From positions 682,001 to 746,000 of the forward strand of contig JAUIRK010000099.1 in NCBI GenBank assembly GCA_030549495.1: a stretch of 64,000 nt of DNA. The letters run 5' to 3'. The notes beneath the pieces were generated by a model. The model was not told the origin of the DNA, did no database searches, and saw only the letters and a program-made list of their open reading frames with translations. Shown one piece after another: positions 50,201-60,968 of this stretch. The position numbers and the translations under genes are program-made. Each line of letters opens with the position of its first letter. The first letter of the stretch is position 1. Source of the DNA: Nectonema munidae. Taxonomy: Eukaryota > Nematomorpha > Nectonematoida > Nectonematidae.

Positions 50201-53200
50201 TGGGGTGTTTTCATTGAAAAGGCGCAATTGCGCCGCTAGTATCGAAATATGAGGAAAGCAGGCTTGATGCGGGATCGAACCCAAGACCTTGAGTTATCGA
50301 ATCCAGCATCTAACCAAACCTACTCACGCCCCACTAAAATATGCATCAGCGTGAAATCATGGAATGATAAACTAATCGCTAATTAACAAAATAAATTCAC
50401 GGTCACTTAAAAAAGTAACGAAAAAATTATCATCTTTCTTAATTTAAATTCATGGGATAAAAAACGACATTTAACAACAGAAAGTTTAATGCAGAAAAAT
50501 GATCAACAATCAACAAAGATTGTAGTAGCTAGATCACAAGTTTGAGCGTTCGTGCCACTGCAAATTCGTCAGTTTGTTTTTGAAGTCAATTTTATGAAGC
50601 CAATGACTTGCGATGAGAGAAGATTTAGCCAGTTGGGGTATTTAATTAATTACTGTTTTAATGATATAAAATATTTAATTAATAGCAGAGAATGCTGTTA
50701 TATCAATGATGAAATTCTCTAAATAGTGATAACATATGTAGGTGTCCCAGCAATTTATTTCTTAAAGTGTAATACACCAGTCACTAGTACATAAGTTCGC
50801 CATCACTAAAATACTATAGTGAATCATAAGAAGAAAACATACAATATATGCATTTTTGGCTGCTCTTAATGCACCAAATGGCCAATCCCAAACTTGGTGT
50901 AGGATTTTTGAAAATACTAGGAGTCAGTTTTAGTCGTATACTCTTCAACGCGAGTATATACAGTAAAACATATTTTGATCGTATTGAGTGGGAGAATGTT
51001 CCGACTTCACAGATCGCAAAGCATCCATAAAAAGAGAGTTGAAGAGAAAGGAAGAACTTACGCAAGAAGATGTGAATGCCACAAAAGACGAAGACGTAGA
51101 CACAGAGAATGCCGAGAAAAACGATGAACAGGTAGAAGTAGCGGTAGTTGCGCCGTCCAACGCAATTTCCAACCCATGGGCAGTGGTGATCGAACCTGTC
51201 TGAAAAGCAAAACACTCAGTCATGAGAGATATGAGTGGACTTTCAAATTTTTGCCCGTCGTGCAATTTTAACAAGTGCCTTTAAAACATTTTCGTTTGTG
51301 CTAAAAACAGCTTGCAGATTTGGAATCGAAATTAGGTGGACACAGAATAATTTTGAAGTGATGTTATCATCTTTCAAAATATTTTTCTATTTATTCCTTT
51401 TTTCAGTTTAAAGTAGAGATGTATCGGATATAGGCATCCACGGATGCGCAATATTGGCAAAAAATTTTACATTCTCATCCGCGAATCATTTAAGTTTCAA
51501 CATCGGCAATTTTCAAAGACTCATTCGTCTTTATGTTAACACATGTAGTACATTGACATCTTCTCTCTAAATTTTTAAGAAGTATGAAACTTGAGTTTGC
51601 TTGGAATAGCAATTATGATATCCCTCCGCATCCTCTAAAACAATTAATTCTCACATCTGCATCCGCTAGAATGTCAGATTTCATATTTGCCTCCGCGAAT
51701 ACAAAAAATTCCACACCCCATACATCTTTATTTTAAAACATTTACTACAACCAATTTATTCAATTCATTATTTAAAAACAATACGTGCTTCTAACTTCAC
51801 TTTTTACTAATCATAATCAGATTCAAAGTTGTAACTAAAAAAATTTAGGGAATCACAATCATACTACTCATTATCTAGAATCTGATCCAGCCCTGATATG
51901 CACATTCACGTAATATGAAGCGAGGTCCTCATAAAGTTTAAGGAATTATTGATTAAAACACGCTTCCTCAATCAACTAGTTGAGAGGTTCTAGCTGACAC
52001 AAGTTTTGTTTAGTTCAAATCAATACTGAAATATGATAAATAAAATGGCTGTCACCTTAAAATGAAGCCTTCACCGTATACGTGTGAACCTCCTCTCTCT
52101 CTCTTTCTTTCTACCAATTGCAGCCATAAATAAAAGCCTGCCTTCTCTCGAAGATATTTATATCAATCACAAATGCGGAGAATTTTTACCAAAGAATTGT
52201 AATTTGATTGAAAGGGTGTCAATTCCTTTTCGTTTTACCCCTAAAGGGCTCGAATAGAAGCCCTAACATATTTCAAAAGCATTTTTTACCTAAAAGAATT
52301 ATTTTCAAGAAGCTTTTCAGAGATTAAATGTTTTTGAGACTTTACGTTAGATTGAATAAAATTTTGTGAATTCATTTCGTTGCCTTGATGCTCGCGCACG
52401 GATTTTATGCAGCGCTGTATTACACATAATATATAAAATAGTTGATGTTTATTTAAAAAAATTTTTTTTGTCTTTCTTAACTTTTATGTGGGGCTCGCAT
52501 ACAACTCAGTGGCTTTTTTAGGTTCAAAAAGAGCTGGCTGCGTCTTTCTTCACTAAAGTGGCAAAATTTGAGCTTGCAAAACAAAAAGTGTGTTTTTTCC
52601 TTTGAAGAAGGCAATCGGCGAAAACTCGAGTGAGAATCATTTTCCAAAATGATTGATACATCAAAAAATTTACATTTACCAAATTTAGGATCAAAGTTTA
52701 GCGCAAACTTTTATCAGTAGAGAAAAAGTACTCTTAAAGTGTAAATTTAGATATATTATTTTAAGGGGCCAAGTGTTCTCCTACATTCTATCAAAGATAT
52801 CTAGGGGTAGGGGTGCATTCATCCACACCCCACCCCCTCCTTCCAGCCAATCCACGCTTCATTGAGAATATAGAAAGAGAAATGGGCTTTCTAAAGAAGA
52901 TGGTGTGAAGTCCGTGTACAACAAAGAAAGGAGTGAATGAATTGCGTGTACTTATATGAAGGATGAGGGATAAAGAAGATTGCAATCAATGAAGAAACCT
53001 GAAAGGACTGGATTAGCCGTTCTACACAATCAGAGCGATTGAAGAGTCAGTCAGTGGCATACATGATGAGGGCAGAGTAGTGATATTGGCTTTCTACTCG
53101 ATTTCAGAGAAATGACAGATACATTAGTATAAGAAAAAGAAGATGCGTATTTACAGTGTATCGCTTGGACAAAACACTAGTATCCTAAGGAACTAGATCC

Positions 53201-56200
53201 CCTATCATTGCTGGCACCAAATAAAGAAAGCAGTACAAACACGAACATGTTTACAACGAACTGTGAATTGCTTGATCGAGCAACTAGGCTTGTGAAACGT
53301 TTTTTCATTATCAAACACACATGTCATCATATACAACACTAAACTGCTCGGAACGGATATACCCTCGTATATTTTTTGCGAAGCGGTGCGGGCAGGGGTA
53401 TGGTGGGTATATATTTAGCTTGAGTATGGCGTGTATATATTTTGGTATTTCTAATCTTTTATTCACATTAAGTCATTTGATAAAGAGTTTTGGAGTAGAT
53501 ATATCATTATTATCCTTTAAATTAAATTTTTGGAAACTTTACTCGTTGCAGTATTTCGTTATAAAATTTCATACAAATGAGAATTGGCGGGTTTGAAGAT
53601 TCTAGAATTTCCCAAATCCCAAGATTTCACGTGCTGGATCTCTGGAAATAAAATCTAGTGGGAGTGGAGTGATTTTCATTCTCAGGCACATGAAAACTTT
53701 AATTTCGAATCAATGAGGAATTGAGAAAAGGAGCAAAAGGAAAGGATGCAGGATAATTAAAATTCTGGAAACACGAGTAGAGACACGAATGCAAAGAAAA
53801 TCGAAGCAAAGTGATAATCATCTCATCCCATCTCATCATCTCAATCAATTTAAGATGTGCGCTAAAATCGTAATGTCTGCATTGGATGGAAAAGATGGCT
53901 GGCTACTGCTTCTGCTGTGTCACAATCAAAGTAAAAAATGAGTGAACACAAAAAAGCATTTCAACGCGTTTAGGTCCGCGCGCTTAATGCTAAGTTGATA
54001 GTGGTTGTGGTGTGTCTGTCTGCCTGTCTTTTCTTTCACACACAAATCTTTTGCATCATTTTCACAGCGTTTATATCTGCAGCTTTTGAAAATAAACCAA
54101 GATCTTGTTTCTCAATTTAAAACTACGATTAACTCAAGGTCCGATTGGCCCATCTCGAAGTAAATTAGCTGGGGTTGTAGATAATGATCAATAAAATAAA
54201 TTAGTCCTTTTGTCTCAAAGTGTCACTTAGCTTTGAAACTGACTAGCTCGCTAACTAACTTACCATCTATTCAACTAAGCGATCATCTAAACCAGTGGTT
54301 GTCAAAGGCGGCCCTGAGGGCCAAGGTTACAGGAAAAATGGGCTAACAATATCACATTAAAACAGTCAAAATTTAGCAGATTTATTAATTTTATGAATAT
54401 GATTTATTAATTTCATGATATATATGCAGCATTTTGGATTCAGTTTAAGGAACAAGAATAATATTTTAGAGTTAATTAACTGGTTAGCGATCACAGTCGA
54501 CATATTATTGACTTTACAAAAATAATATCGTCTGCGTTTATTAATGCCTTTTAATACAAATCTTCTGCTTTACATTATATATCGTCTGATTATTGTGGGC
54601 GATAATGGCTTTTTATAAAAACCGATTTTATGTTTTGCTACGGCCCTCTATTGCAATGCTGGTTGTTAATTTGGCGTTATGTTAAAAAAGATTGAGAACT
54701 GCTTTAAAAGACCAAGCAAAGCAGACGATATCTGAAAAAACGCAGACGATTTATATTCAAAGTCATTGAAAAAAGCAGACGAAGATGAAATTACTTATGT
54801 TCCAAAATAGGAACATTGGTCGTAAATGGGTTATAAACAACTAACTGACTCGATGATGACTGAGAAATTAACTAACAAAATAACCTACTACACAACGAAT
54901 ACTTAAACTTTTAGCAAGTTAACATTTTATGGGCGTAATTGTTTTGATACTCAGATCTCTATATACTGCTATCTATCTATAAAGACCTATACTAAGCACA
55001 CGCCCCTCTCATATAAAACCCCTGTAAATAACATTCCTTACAACTACAATATAAAACTCTAGCGAAAGACTTTGCAAACTTTATTTTAATTTCTTTCAAT
55101 ATTAAAATAAGTAATAAATAGTTGAAAGCGACTCGAATTAAATCACATAAAAAAACCATGTCAAAGAAAGAAAAGCGCAACACTTGGTGAGATCTCGTTT
55201 GTTCCCGCTTCCAACTTCAAAACATTTTTTATACGTACCAAAGTAAATATTTTCATCAAAAAATTTTATTTCAATGTTTTAGTATTTTGGGGAATTTATT
55301 TTCATTTATAATTATGAAAAATGCAGTAAATGTGAAATGATATTTTGAAATTCTTATCCTGTAAAAGTATTTGGCTAAAACACTGATGGTAATGACTTTA
55401 TTCTTCAAAAGTTACAATAACAAAAACTTTAGTGCTCAATATGCTGACGAATGTTTGTTGGACTATAAAACTATTGGAATTCATGATAAACAGCAAAAAA
55501 ATTAAAAATACAGGCACTTTTAATTGGGGGAATGTTCAGAGCTCTCCCTTCTTAGTTTTGTATTTGTAAGAGACAAAAGAAAGATCGCTTAAAAATAGAA
55601 ATGCAGTGCACAAACCGTCAAAAGGAAATCTTAGCATCTTCGAACTGATGAGAAATAAATAATGACTTAGAACAACGCTCGAATTTATGTCAAAAGCTTT
55701 ACAATACAAAATCTGTTTATTCTAGATTTGTAGGAAAGCAGAGAAGATTGGAAATGAGTAGTATCAAAGATTGACAAATATTTAATTCAAAATTCTTAAA
55801 GAGTTTAGACGCCATCGAAAAAGCATACACCTGTCAAGTCTCACGCTTTGAGTGTGAGGAGAGTTGCGTTTCCAGACCATAAATCAAAAATCGCACTCAT
55901 TTACAATTAGTTGTATACAAATCGACAAGAGTGTTATTAAAGCGACAATTTGTCTTTTGCAGTAGCTGAAAAGTGTCGGCCGTTATTTCGCACATTCTTT
56001 TACAGTTTGCGAAGGAAAAAACATTTTGTATTGATGTTAAATTCCAGTTTTGTCTTAGCAACAGCTATAATATAATATTATTCTTAGCAACAGCAGTTGT
56101 TTGAAGAAAAGTAGTCCTGTTATAGTAAACATGAGGAGAAAGGGCATGTTTTCAGCGCAGGTAAAAGGATCAAAACAATTTTTAGATCTTCTCTACAAAC

Positions 56201-59200
56201 TGAAGGTTCTCTATCTCTTTAATGTCAAAGGTAAAATTAAATAATAAAGAGCTTTCAGGTAAATATACGCATATCAAAGCTCTGGTTTAAAGGCCAAAGA
56301 AGTTTTTTTTACCTATGCCCGTCCGTAATGTGATTTCAGAAGTGGTGAAAAAGCCTTTCGCTCAACCAATCATTTTGAATTTTTAAAATTTTATATCATT
56401 AGAGCATCTTTTTGCACGGATCAAGGGAACAGTAAAAAGGAAGAAATTGAGGATATAGATAAGTGAGGAAAAAAATTTGTTACCGACACAGTTATCACAC
56501 AAACTGCAATGACAAGCGCGGGGAGGCCGAAATATCTTGCAGGTGAAGCAGAACTTTAACTTGACCTAAACAGAGAGGAAATAGGAAAATACGTGTTTTC
56601 CTTAGCAACCAGGATGTCATGGTGATCGCTATTGTCCTTGCCAAGTTGACAACAGCGAAAGGACGACATTATCACGAATACGAGTACTGAAAGAAGGCGT
56701 GTATCATACCTGGGAAAAGTGTAGGAACCTCGAATTTTACTCGAACAACTTAATGATCCTTAATATTTTCCAATTTATCAATGATTCACATTTTTATTTT
56801 CTAATAAATTCATGCAACAATTTATTTTAAAATTTTATTTCCATTTTAACCCATTTACGACCAATGTTCCTATTTTGGAACATAAGTAATTTCATCTTCG
56901 TCTGCTTTTTTAAATGACTTTGAATATAAATCGTCTGCGTTTTTTTAGATATCGTCTGCTTTGCTTGGTCTTAAACGGGTTAAATTGAAATATTGGAGCA
57001 TGAGTAGAGTTGGTTAGATACTGGGGCTTGGTTAACTCAAGGTCTTGGATTCGATTCCGCATCCGCCTTCTTTCTTCATAGATACAAGCAAAGTTTGGGA
57101 TCGTTTTGGATGGTAGTATCTTTCCCTTCACCTAAATTGAATTCCATTTGTTAATATGGGGTAAACTTTTTAAATGTGCAATTCTTTATTTTTATTCTAG
57201 GTTCATATTTGGATTTTCTTTGCGTTCAAATCGCTATAATTTGAAGGATGAAACGTTGTCGAAATGAATTACAGGAAAGTTGAAAAGTTTTCAATCTAGT
57301 AGCAAAGAATAGGAACGGGATATAAACTTAACATTTTGGGCATTACAACAATGTTAGTTATAGAGATTGTGGATGTGTGGGCATATTTGAACACACGCGT
57401 ATGAGGGAGGCGCAAAAAAATAAGGTGAAACGCCTTTAAAAATGGACTACGAAGTTCCTATATTAGTTTTTTATAATTTAGGAGCATTCTTTTTATTTGA
57501 AATATTTAATTTTGTAAATTAGATTCAATTTGATACGATAACCTCCAAATTTTCTATTTGAATAATAATAACAAATTACTTAGATTTTGATCATACCTTT
57601 TCAGAAGTTCCACATTTTTAAGATTTCACAGATGTGGGATAATATTTAATATAGGTTTGGAAAGTGGAGGCTAGCCGATCTTACACACGCCCACTACACG
57701 AGGCCTGGCTGATTTGTAGGAGATTATTAATCAAAAGTACTTACTGGTTCTCCATTTATCACGACTTGTTGAGCTTTGGTCGATGATGTTATATTGGATA
57801 ACTTCACTTCTACGAAAAAAGGATGCAAAATGTGAGAAGGATCATATAACAAAGCATGATCAAGGAATTCGCCATGAGATTATTATCGATCAGGAAGGCC
57901 TTATTAACAACCCTAGGAGAAACAGAATTTTGAAGATTAATAGTCCGTTTTTTTGAAAAGAATTTTTTTTACATATTTAAAGCCACTTCTCGGAAACACT
58001 CGTGTCACGCCGATGCGCAAACTGTTAACGAGAAAACTAAACAATTGCACAAGTATTTTTTTATAATTCCACAAAATTTTGATTTTCTTCCTGTTCAATC
58101 TTTGCCCCTAATTTTGTTCCGCAGATGGAGTAGAGATGAAAGTCTTTGGTATTGGCATCCATTGGTCTGGATTGGATTTCCTCATGACACCCATATCATC
58201 TGTCCTACGATAGAAGACCATTTTTCTTTTGGATGCGAAACCAGTACACAAGAAGTCATCTTTAAGGAATCGCTTTTTGAGAGCCTTTTTAAATTTATTC
58301 CAATTTTAGTACGTCTTCAAAATATTTCCCTTTTGCCACGGGCAATAAATATTTTTTGAATTGTAAGCACCTTTAAGAAAATTTTGACTCTTTAAAGAAC
58401 TATCTAAAATCGAAGTATCCAATTAATTTGTTCTTTAACATAATATCAATTTTTGGAATGAGTATTCCATCTACAGCTAAATATTCAGGAACAAGCTCTT
58501 GTTTACTGCAGCATTAAAACTTTTACAAGCATCAACAAAAGTAATTTGAGGATTTTGTAGCAGTTTTTCCCCAACATCGATTTTTTACAGTATGGAAGGC
58601 CAAAATGAAAGAAAAGCTAAAGTGTTGAATTTTAGAACATTTTTAGCAGGGCATAGCTGCCAGCCCGAGATTCAACAGAGGAATTCTCTGATGAGCATCC
58701 AGTACACAATTTAATTGAGATTCAAGAACCGGAATAGCAAAAGCTCTAGAACCCCATCTGGTATCCGCGCTACTTTTAAAGTCAACGAAAAATATATTTT
58801 CATCGACTAGTGTTGCGATGAGAGAAAAATGTTCTAAACTAAACTTGGATCAGTCCTTATGGAATTTGCTTCAGCTAAATGTAGTTAGTTGCAATTGAAA
58901 ACAATTTTTGAGTTTTTGTTACAAACTCGGCTTTGAACCCCTGCGTGTTTTTTACCAGTCATAACATTTGCATTATCAAAGCTAGTAGCTCTACCATTTT
59001 TAAAGTCAGGTCCAACACTTTCTATTCCATCGCGAATTCCTTCTTCAGTACAATTTTGGTTCCCACATTGCTTCCGTCCGAGTATTGATCTTGGTGTGAA
59101 ATGTCCGGTGTAGAATCACATACCACGCCAAAGTATTGGCTTGCAAGCACTTGTGCAAGTTTTTCTCTTACACTTGTGTCTAACAATGCAATCATTTCTC

Positions 59201-60158
59201 TTTTGTCTAATTGTTCTTTGAATCCTCACTTGATTCGAGAGCTAAATTACGCGAAGCCAAAAATCTAATACAAGAAAGTATACGGAAAGGTATTTGCCTT
59301 CGTTGGCCTCTTTCAACGTTCAATTGATGAATGAAATCTTTATCAAAAGCTGTTTCCTGAAGCAGTCGTTCCTCTGATTCCTCCAACGCAAGAAAAGCTT
59401 CGATGCCATGATGTACTTTCATGAGAAACTTTAGTTCCATCATTCTCCTTCCATTTACCGAACTGTCCAAGTTATTTCACCAAATGGAATAAAGACAAAA
59501 TCACTTTTTAAGACGCCTGCTTCTTCAATTTCATATTGACCATGATTTTTTGCTTTTTCCAGTTATCTTCATCGCCTAACCTAGATTTGGATCAACTTTC
59601 TGTTGTTGTCTTCTATTTTAACTCTTCTTCTTTGAGGTCAATGTCACTTTAATTTTGATAATCTACCTCTACCTTTGTGACCTTGTTCTATTTTCTCACA
59701 ATAAAAGTGTCTATTGTACAAATAATTTAGTCTAAGTCTATTTTTTTCAATCAAAACTTAAATTGTTACGATCAAATAGAAGATAAATACAAGTGAACTG
59801 TTATCATACAAAATACTTCAATAAAAAATCATTTTTACGGAAAAATCTCACTAAAAGCATTTACTTTAACTACAATTTTACTAAAAGTGTTGCTTCAAAT
59901 TAATCAAAGAAAGCACCTAAATTATATTTATAATCCTTGATTTTTAAACAAGTAGAAAAAATGTAAAGAATATTGAAAGTTAGGAGAAAACGAAAACCTG
60001 GATCAGAGTGATAAAATTTCTCTTCATCTTCATGAGCTCTTGGTAAAATTCCCGGATCGATCAAACTCGTTCGAAGGAGAAGTGAGAGCACAAAGAAGAG
60101 ATTGATTGAAGCCACAATGGGCACAGCCAGCGAAACTTCCTTCACCAGAAACGGGCAA
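41041..60158 (-). CDS. ZDHHC9/14/18-type protein S-palmitoyltransferase, 5' end outside window
   Basis: Multi-pass membrane enzyme that transfers palmitate to cysteines of target proteins, typically at the Golgi or plasma membrane. Nine exons join in phase to 387 residues; the first exon(s) with TM1 lie beyond 64000 or were not found. Visible: TM2 with [14 protein letters not shown], the linker VVINGEP, the zinc-binding cysteine-rich domain [20 protein letters not shown], the catalytic DHHC in [17 protein letters not shown]3, TM4 ([12 protein letters not shown]), the TTNE form of the TTxE motif, the NPYSLG region, [10 protein letters not shown], and a serine/threonine-rich cytosolic tail. The whole order matches human ZDHHC14. 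The intron between exons 5 and 6 of this model is a U12-type AT-AC intron. The 3' end overlaps no other coding sequence but lies about 100 bp from the convergent TMEM60-like stop. Confidence 0.92.
41304..41550 (-). CDS. ZDHHC exon 8 (start of cytosolic tail)
   Basis: TTTAG acceptor completes [10 protein letters not shown], matching SPSLIDRRG. The rest is polar (acidic cluster, poly-threonine, serines). Two GTAATG donors (after 41304 or 41322) keep frame with exon 9; otherwise the frame ends at TAA 41280-41282. Confidence 0.72.
43385..44085 (+). mobile_element. piggyBac-family relic (second copy, different lineage)
   Basis: Plus-strand frames read [20 protein letters not shown] (acidic N-terminal part), [20 protein letters not shown], then [20 protein letters not shown] and KMSIDE, in the order of piggyBac-derived (PGBD2/3-like) transposases. 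Numerous stops and shifts; termini not found. In the ZDHHC intron between exons 7 and 8. Confidence 0.6.
44690..44802 (-). CDS. ZDHHC exon 7
   Basis: Acceptor ATTCAG, donor AAG/GTATGA; 113 nt. Reads [20 protein letters not shown], then [17 protein letters not shown], the counterpart of NPYSYGNIFTNCC and CGPISPS in ZDHHC14. Confidence 0.87.
45504..45629. repeat. Near-perfect inverted repeat, 36-bp arms
   Basis: Left arm 45504-45540 contains ACTTCTTTCCATGTTGTTT and TGGTCCT; right arm 45594-45629 is its reverse complement with about two mismatches and a small length difference. Loop about 53 nt. It lies 80 bp downstream of the exon 6 donor of the ZDHHC gene. Confidence 0.85.
45709..45811 (-). 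CDS. ZDHHC exon 6 (TM4 and TTxE motif)
   Basis: No AG acceptor exists between the upstream in-frame stop and this exon; the sequence TTCAC ends the AT-AC intron and gives the only in-phase join. Reads [20 protein letters not shown], then [15 protein letters not shown]. Donor GAC/GTAAGG. Confidence 0.9.
45812..47550 (-). other. U12-type AT-AC intron of the ZDHHC gene
   Basis: The 1739-bp intron begins ATATCCTTTT and ends TTCAC. TTCCTTAAC, the exact U12 branch-site consensus, lies at 45836-45844, about 25 nt from the 3' end. Conserved coding on both sides fixes the ends: only this pair keeps [13 protein letters not shown] in frame. A hAT MITE sits inside it. Confidence 0.9.
46124..46567. mobile_element. 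hAT-type MITE, 444 bp
   Basis: Ends CAGCCAGCCCTTCTCAAACC and, from the right, CAGTGTTTCTCAAACGG, each followed by a GGGCGCAC/GGTGCGCC block. Flanked by GTTTAGAG and GTTTAGAC (7 of 8). Sits inside the AT-AC intron. Confidence 0.85.
47551..47599 (-). CDS. ZDHHC exon 5 (49-nt exon before the AT-AC intron)
   Basis: Acceptor TTTTAG; reads [16 protein letters not shown], matching human GFLNALKDSPAS before TM4. Directly followed by ATATCCTTTT, the U12 AT-AC donor consensus; no GT donor exists before the in-frame stop. Confidence 0.88.
48000..48590 (+). mobile_element. hAT transposase tail fragment
   Basis: Reads [27 protein letters not shown], then [20 protein letters not shown] and [17 protein letters not shown], a hAT C-terminal half. 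Paralogous to 16498-17130. Broken between 48130 and 48260. GTCAATAA-like repeats lie on both flanks. Confidence 0.7.
50185..50335 (-). repeat. tRNA-derived SINE, about 150 bp
   Basis: Reverse strand: TGAGTAGGTTTGGTTAGATG (A-box region), GGTTCGATCCCGCATC (B box), a body, then CACCCCACGGTACC and TTTACC repeats as the 3' tail. The tail block of 25 bp is identical to 2743-2767 within the Tigger. Confidence 0.75.
51062..51199 (-). CDS. ZDHHC exon 4 (catalytic DHHC, TM3)
   Basis: TTTTCAG acceptor, TGC/GTAAGT donor; 138 nt. Reads [20 protein letters not shown], then a hydrophobic TM3. The cysteine of DHHC is the acyl-accepting catalytic residue. Confidence 0.95.
51414..51730. mobile_element. hAT-type MITE, copy 1 (317 bp)
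   Basis: Ends TAGAGATGTATCGGATA and ATACATCTTTA; flanks GTTTAAAG and TTTTAAAA. Shares internal blocks such as CATCCGCGAATCATTTAAG and CCGCATCCTCTAA with the copy at 60598, in the same orientation. Confidence 0.75.
51740..54290. other. Intron sequence without recognised features
   Basis: Part of the ZDHHC intron between exons 3 and 4. Contains a short CT-rich tract near 52090 and no supported gene or element. Confidence 0.3.
54293..54701. mobile_element. hAT-like MITE, about 409 bp
   Basis: Begins CAGTGGTTGTCAAAGGCGG and ends, read inward, CAGTTCTCAATC. A GGCCCT block occurs near both ends. The flanking duplication is weak (ATCTAAAC and CTTTAAAA). Confidence 0.6.
54704..54830. mobile_element. 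piggyBac-type MITE, copy with a damaged left end
   Basis: Inverse copy of 56850-56979: AAGACCAAGCAAAGCAGACG, TATATTCAAAGTCATT, GCAGACGAAGATGAAATTAC, ending TTGGTCGTAAATGGG. The left CCCGTTT end is missing where it abuts the hAT MITE. Confidence 0.75.
54836..56480. other. Intron sequence without recognised features
   Basis: ZDHHC intron between exons 3 and 4. Nothing that could be supported as a gene or named element. Confidence 0.3.
56484..56565 (-). CDS. ZDHHC exon 3 (cysteine-rich domain)
   Basis: 82-nt exon, TTTAG acceptor, TCG/GTAACA donor. Reads [20 protein letters not shown], then SLCDNCV: the zinc-binding half of the DHHC domain, nearly identical to the family consensus. Confidence 0.93.
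56850..56979. mobile_element. piggyBac-type MITE, 130 bp, intact ends
   Basis: Inverted ends CCCATTTACGACCAA and, from the right, CCCGTTTAAGACCAA, with TTAA on both sides (56846-56849, 56980-56983). A palindrome GTTCCTATTTTGGAAC lies near the left end. Confidence 0.88.
56995..57075 (+). repeat. tRNA-derived SINE head
   Basis: Plus strand GAGTAGAGTTGGTTAGATAC (A box), then TCAAGGTCTTGGATTCGATT (B box), very like the head at 50262-50334. Confidence 0.65.
57745..57809 (-). CDS. ZDHHC exon 2
   Basis: 65-nt exon with GTAG acceptor and CCA/GTAAGT donor. Reads [20 protein letters not shown] plus P, the counterpart of RTKEVIINGQT that precedes the cysteine-rich domain. Confidence 0.85.
58040..59720 (-). 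mobile_element. DUF4371-type hAT relic (ZMYM1-like)
   Basis: Minus frames read [40 protein letters not shown] and [14 protein letters not shown] (59470-59207), then [20 protein letters not shown] and, lower, [20 protein letters not shown]. These fit the RNase-H-like hAT lineage found in ZMYM1-like proteins ([37 protein letters not shown]). Heavily broken; termini not identified. In the first visible ZDHHC intron. Confidence 0.65.
59998..60158 (-). CDS. ZDHHC exon 1 of the visible part (TM2)
   Basis: TTTTAG acceptor; the first T completes a codon from an upstream exon outside the visible model. Reads [20 protein letters not shown], then [20 protein letters not shown]. Donor CAG/GTTTTC, phase 1 out. 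Human ZDHHC14 has CPYL at the same place and LLRTSFSDPGVLPRA. Confidence 0.88.
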
Positions 60159-60597
60159 CTAAAATTACGCCATAAATTCCTTAACTTTTGGTTCACAACA
60201 TGACAACGCTTGTTAACATGTAGGCCAAATTAGGTTTTTTGAGTCTAGTACTCTAGTCGAAGACCAAGGTCATTATTGAAGGCTTAGAAGTAATTTCTTG
60301 TTGGTGTGCGTTAAATATACGAATAATGGTATGGTTTATTTTTTTGTAAGGAACAAGATGGACATTGTAATCTTTTCAAAGTACTAATAACTCATCACGA
60401 ATCTTTTTAGCCTAAAATTTCTTGCTGTTAGAGAAGGAAACTAAAATATTTACCAAATTTTAATTTCTAAATTTTGATTTTCGAAATTGCGTTTAATGTA
60501 CAAATAAAAATGATAGAGTTTCTCATCTAAAATTAAAAAAATAGATAAAAAGGATTTTTGAACCCAAAGGCCAATTTTTGCCCACGTGTGTCCAAAG

Positions 60598-60960
60598 TAG
60601 AGATCTAAGATGCGGATCGTAGGCCAAAAAATTTACATCCGCGAATCATTTAAGTTTCAACATCAACATCCTTAATTTTCAAACAGTTTTCGTTTTTTCT
60701 ATATACCACAAAGTTTTTATAGGAATGATTGAATTTTTACTGTATCCAATATTTTGATGATATGTACGTCTAAGCAAATGTATCTAAATATCTCCCTAAA
60801 TTTGCAAGAAGTATAAAGCTTGTGTTTAGTTAGAATAACAATGATCATCTCCGCATCCTCTAATAAAATTAATTCTCACATCCGCATCTGCTAGGAGGTC
60901 AAATTTGATATCCGCTTCACCATCCGAGGATACGAAAAATTCCACATCCAAAAATCTCTA
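60598..60960. mobile_element. hAT-type MITE, copy 2 (363 bp)
   Basis: Ends TAGAGATCTAAGATG and ATCTCTA; flanked by GTCCAAAG and GTCCTAAG (7 of 8). Same family and orientation as 51414-51730. Confidence 0.82.
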
Positions 60961-60968
60961 GTCCTAAG

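Noticed and set aside
56995-57075. Possible functional tRNA gene
   Set aside because: A and B boxes are present but no complete cloverleaf with acceptor stem can be drawn, and similar heads recur in the window as SINEs.
58045-58359. 104-residue plus-strand open frame
   Set aside because: It overlaps, in antisense, the DUF4371-type hAT relic whose motifs are on the minus strand.
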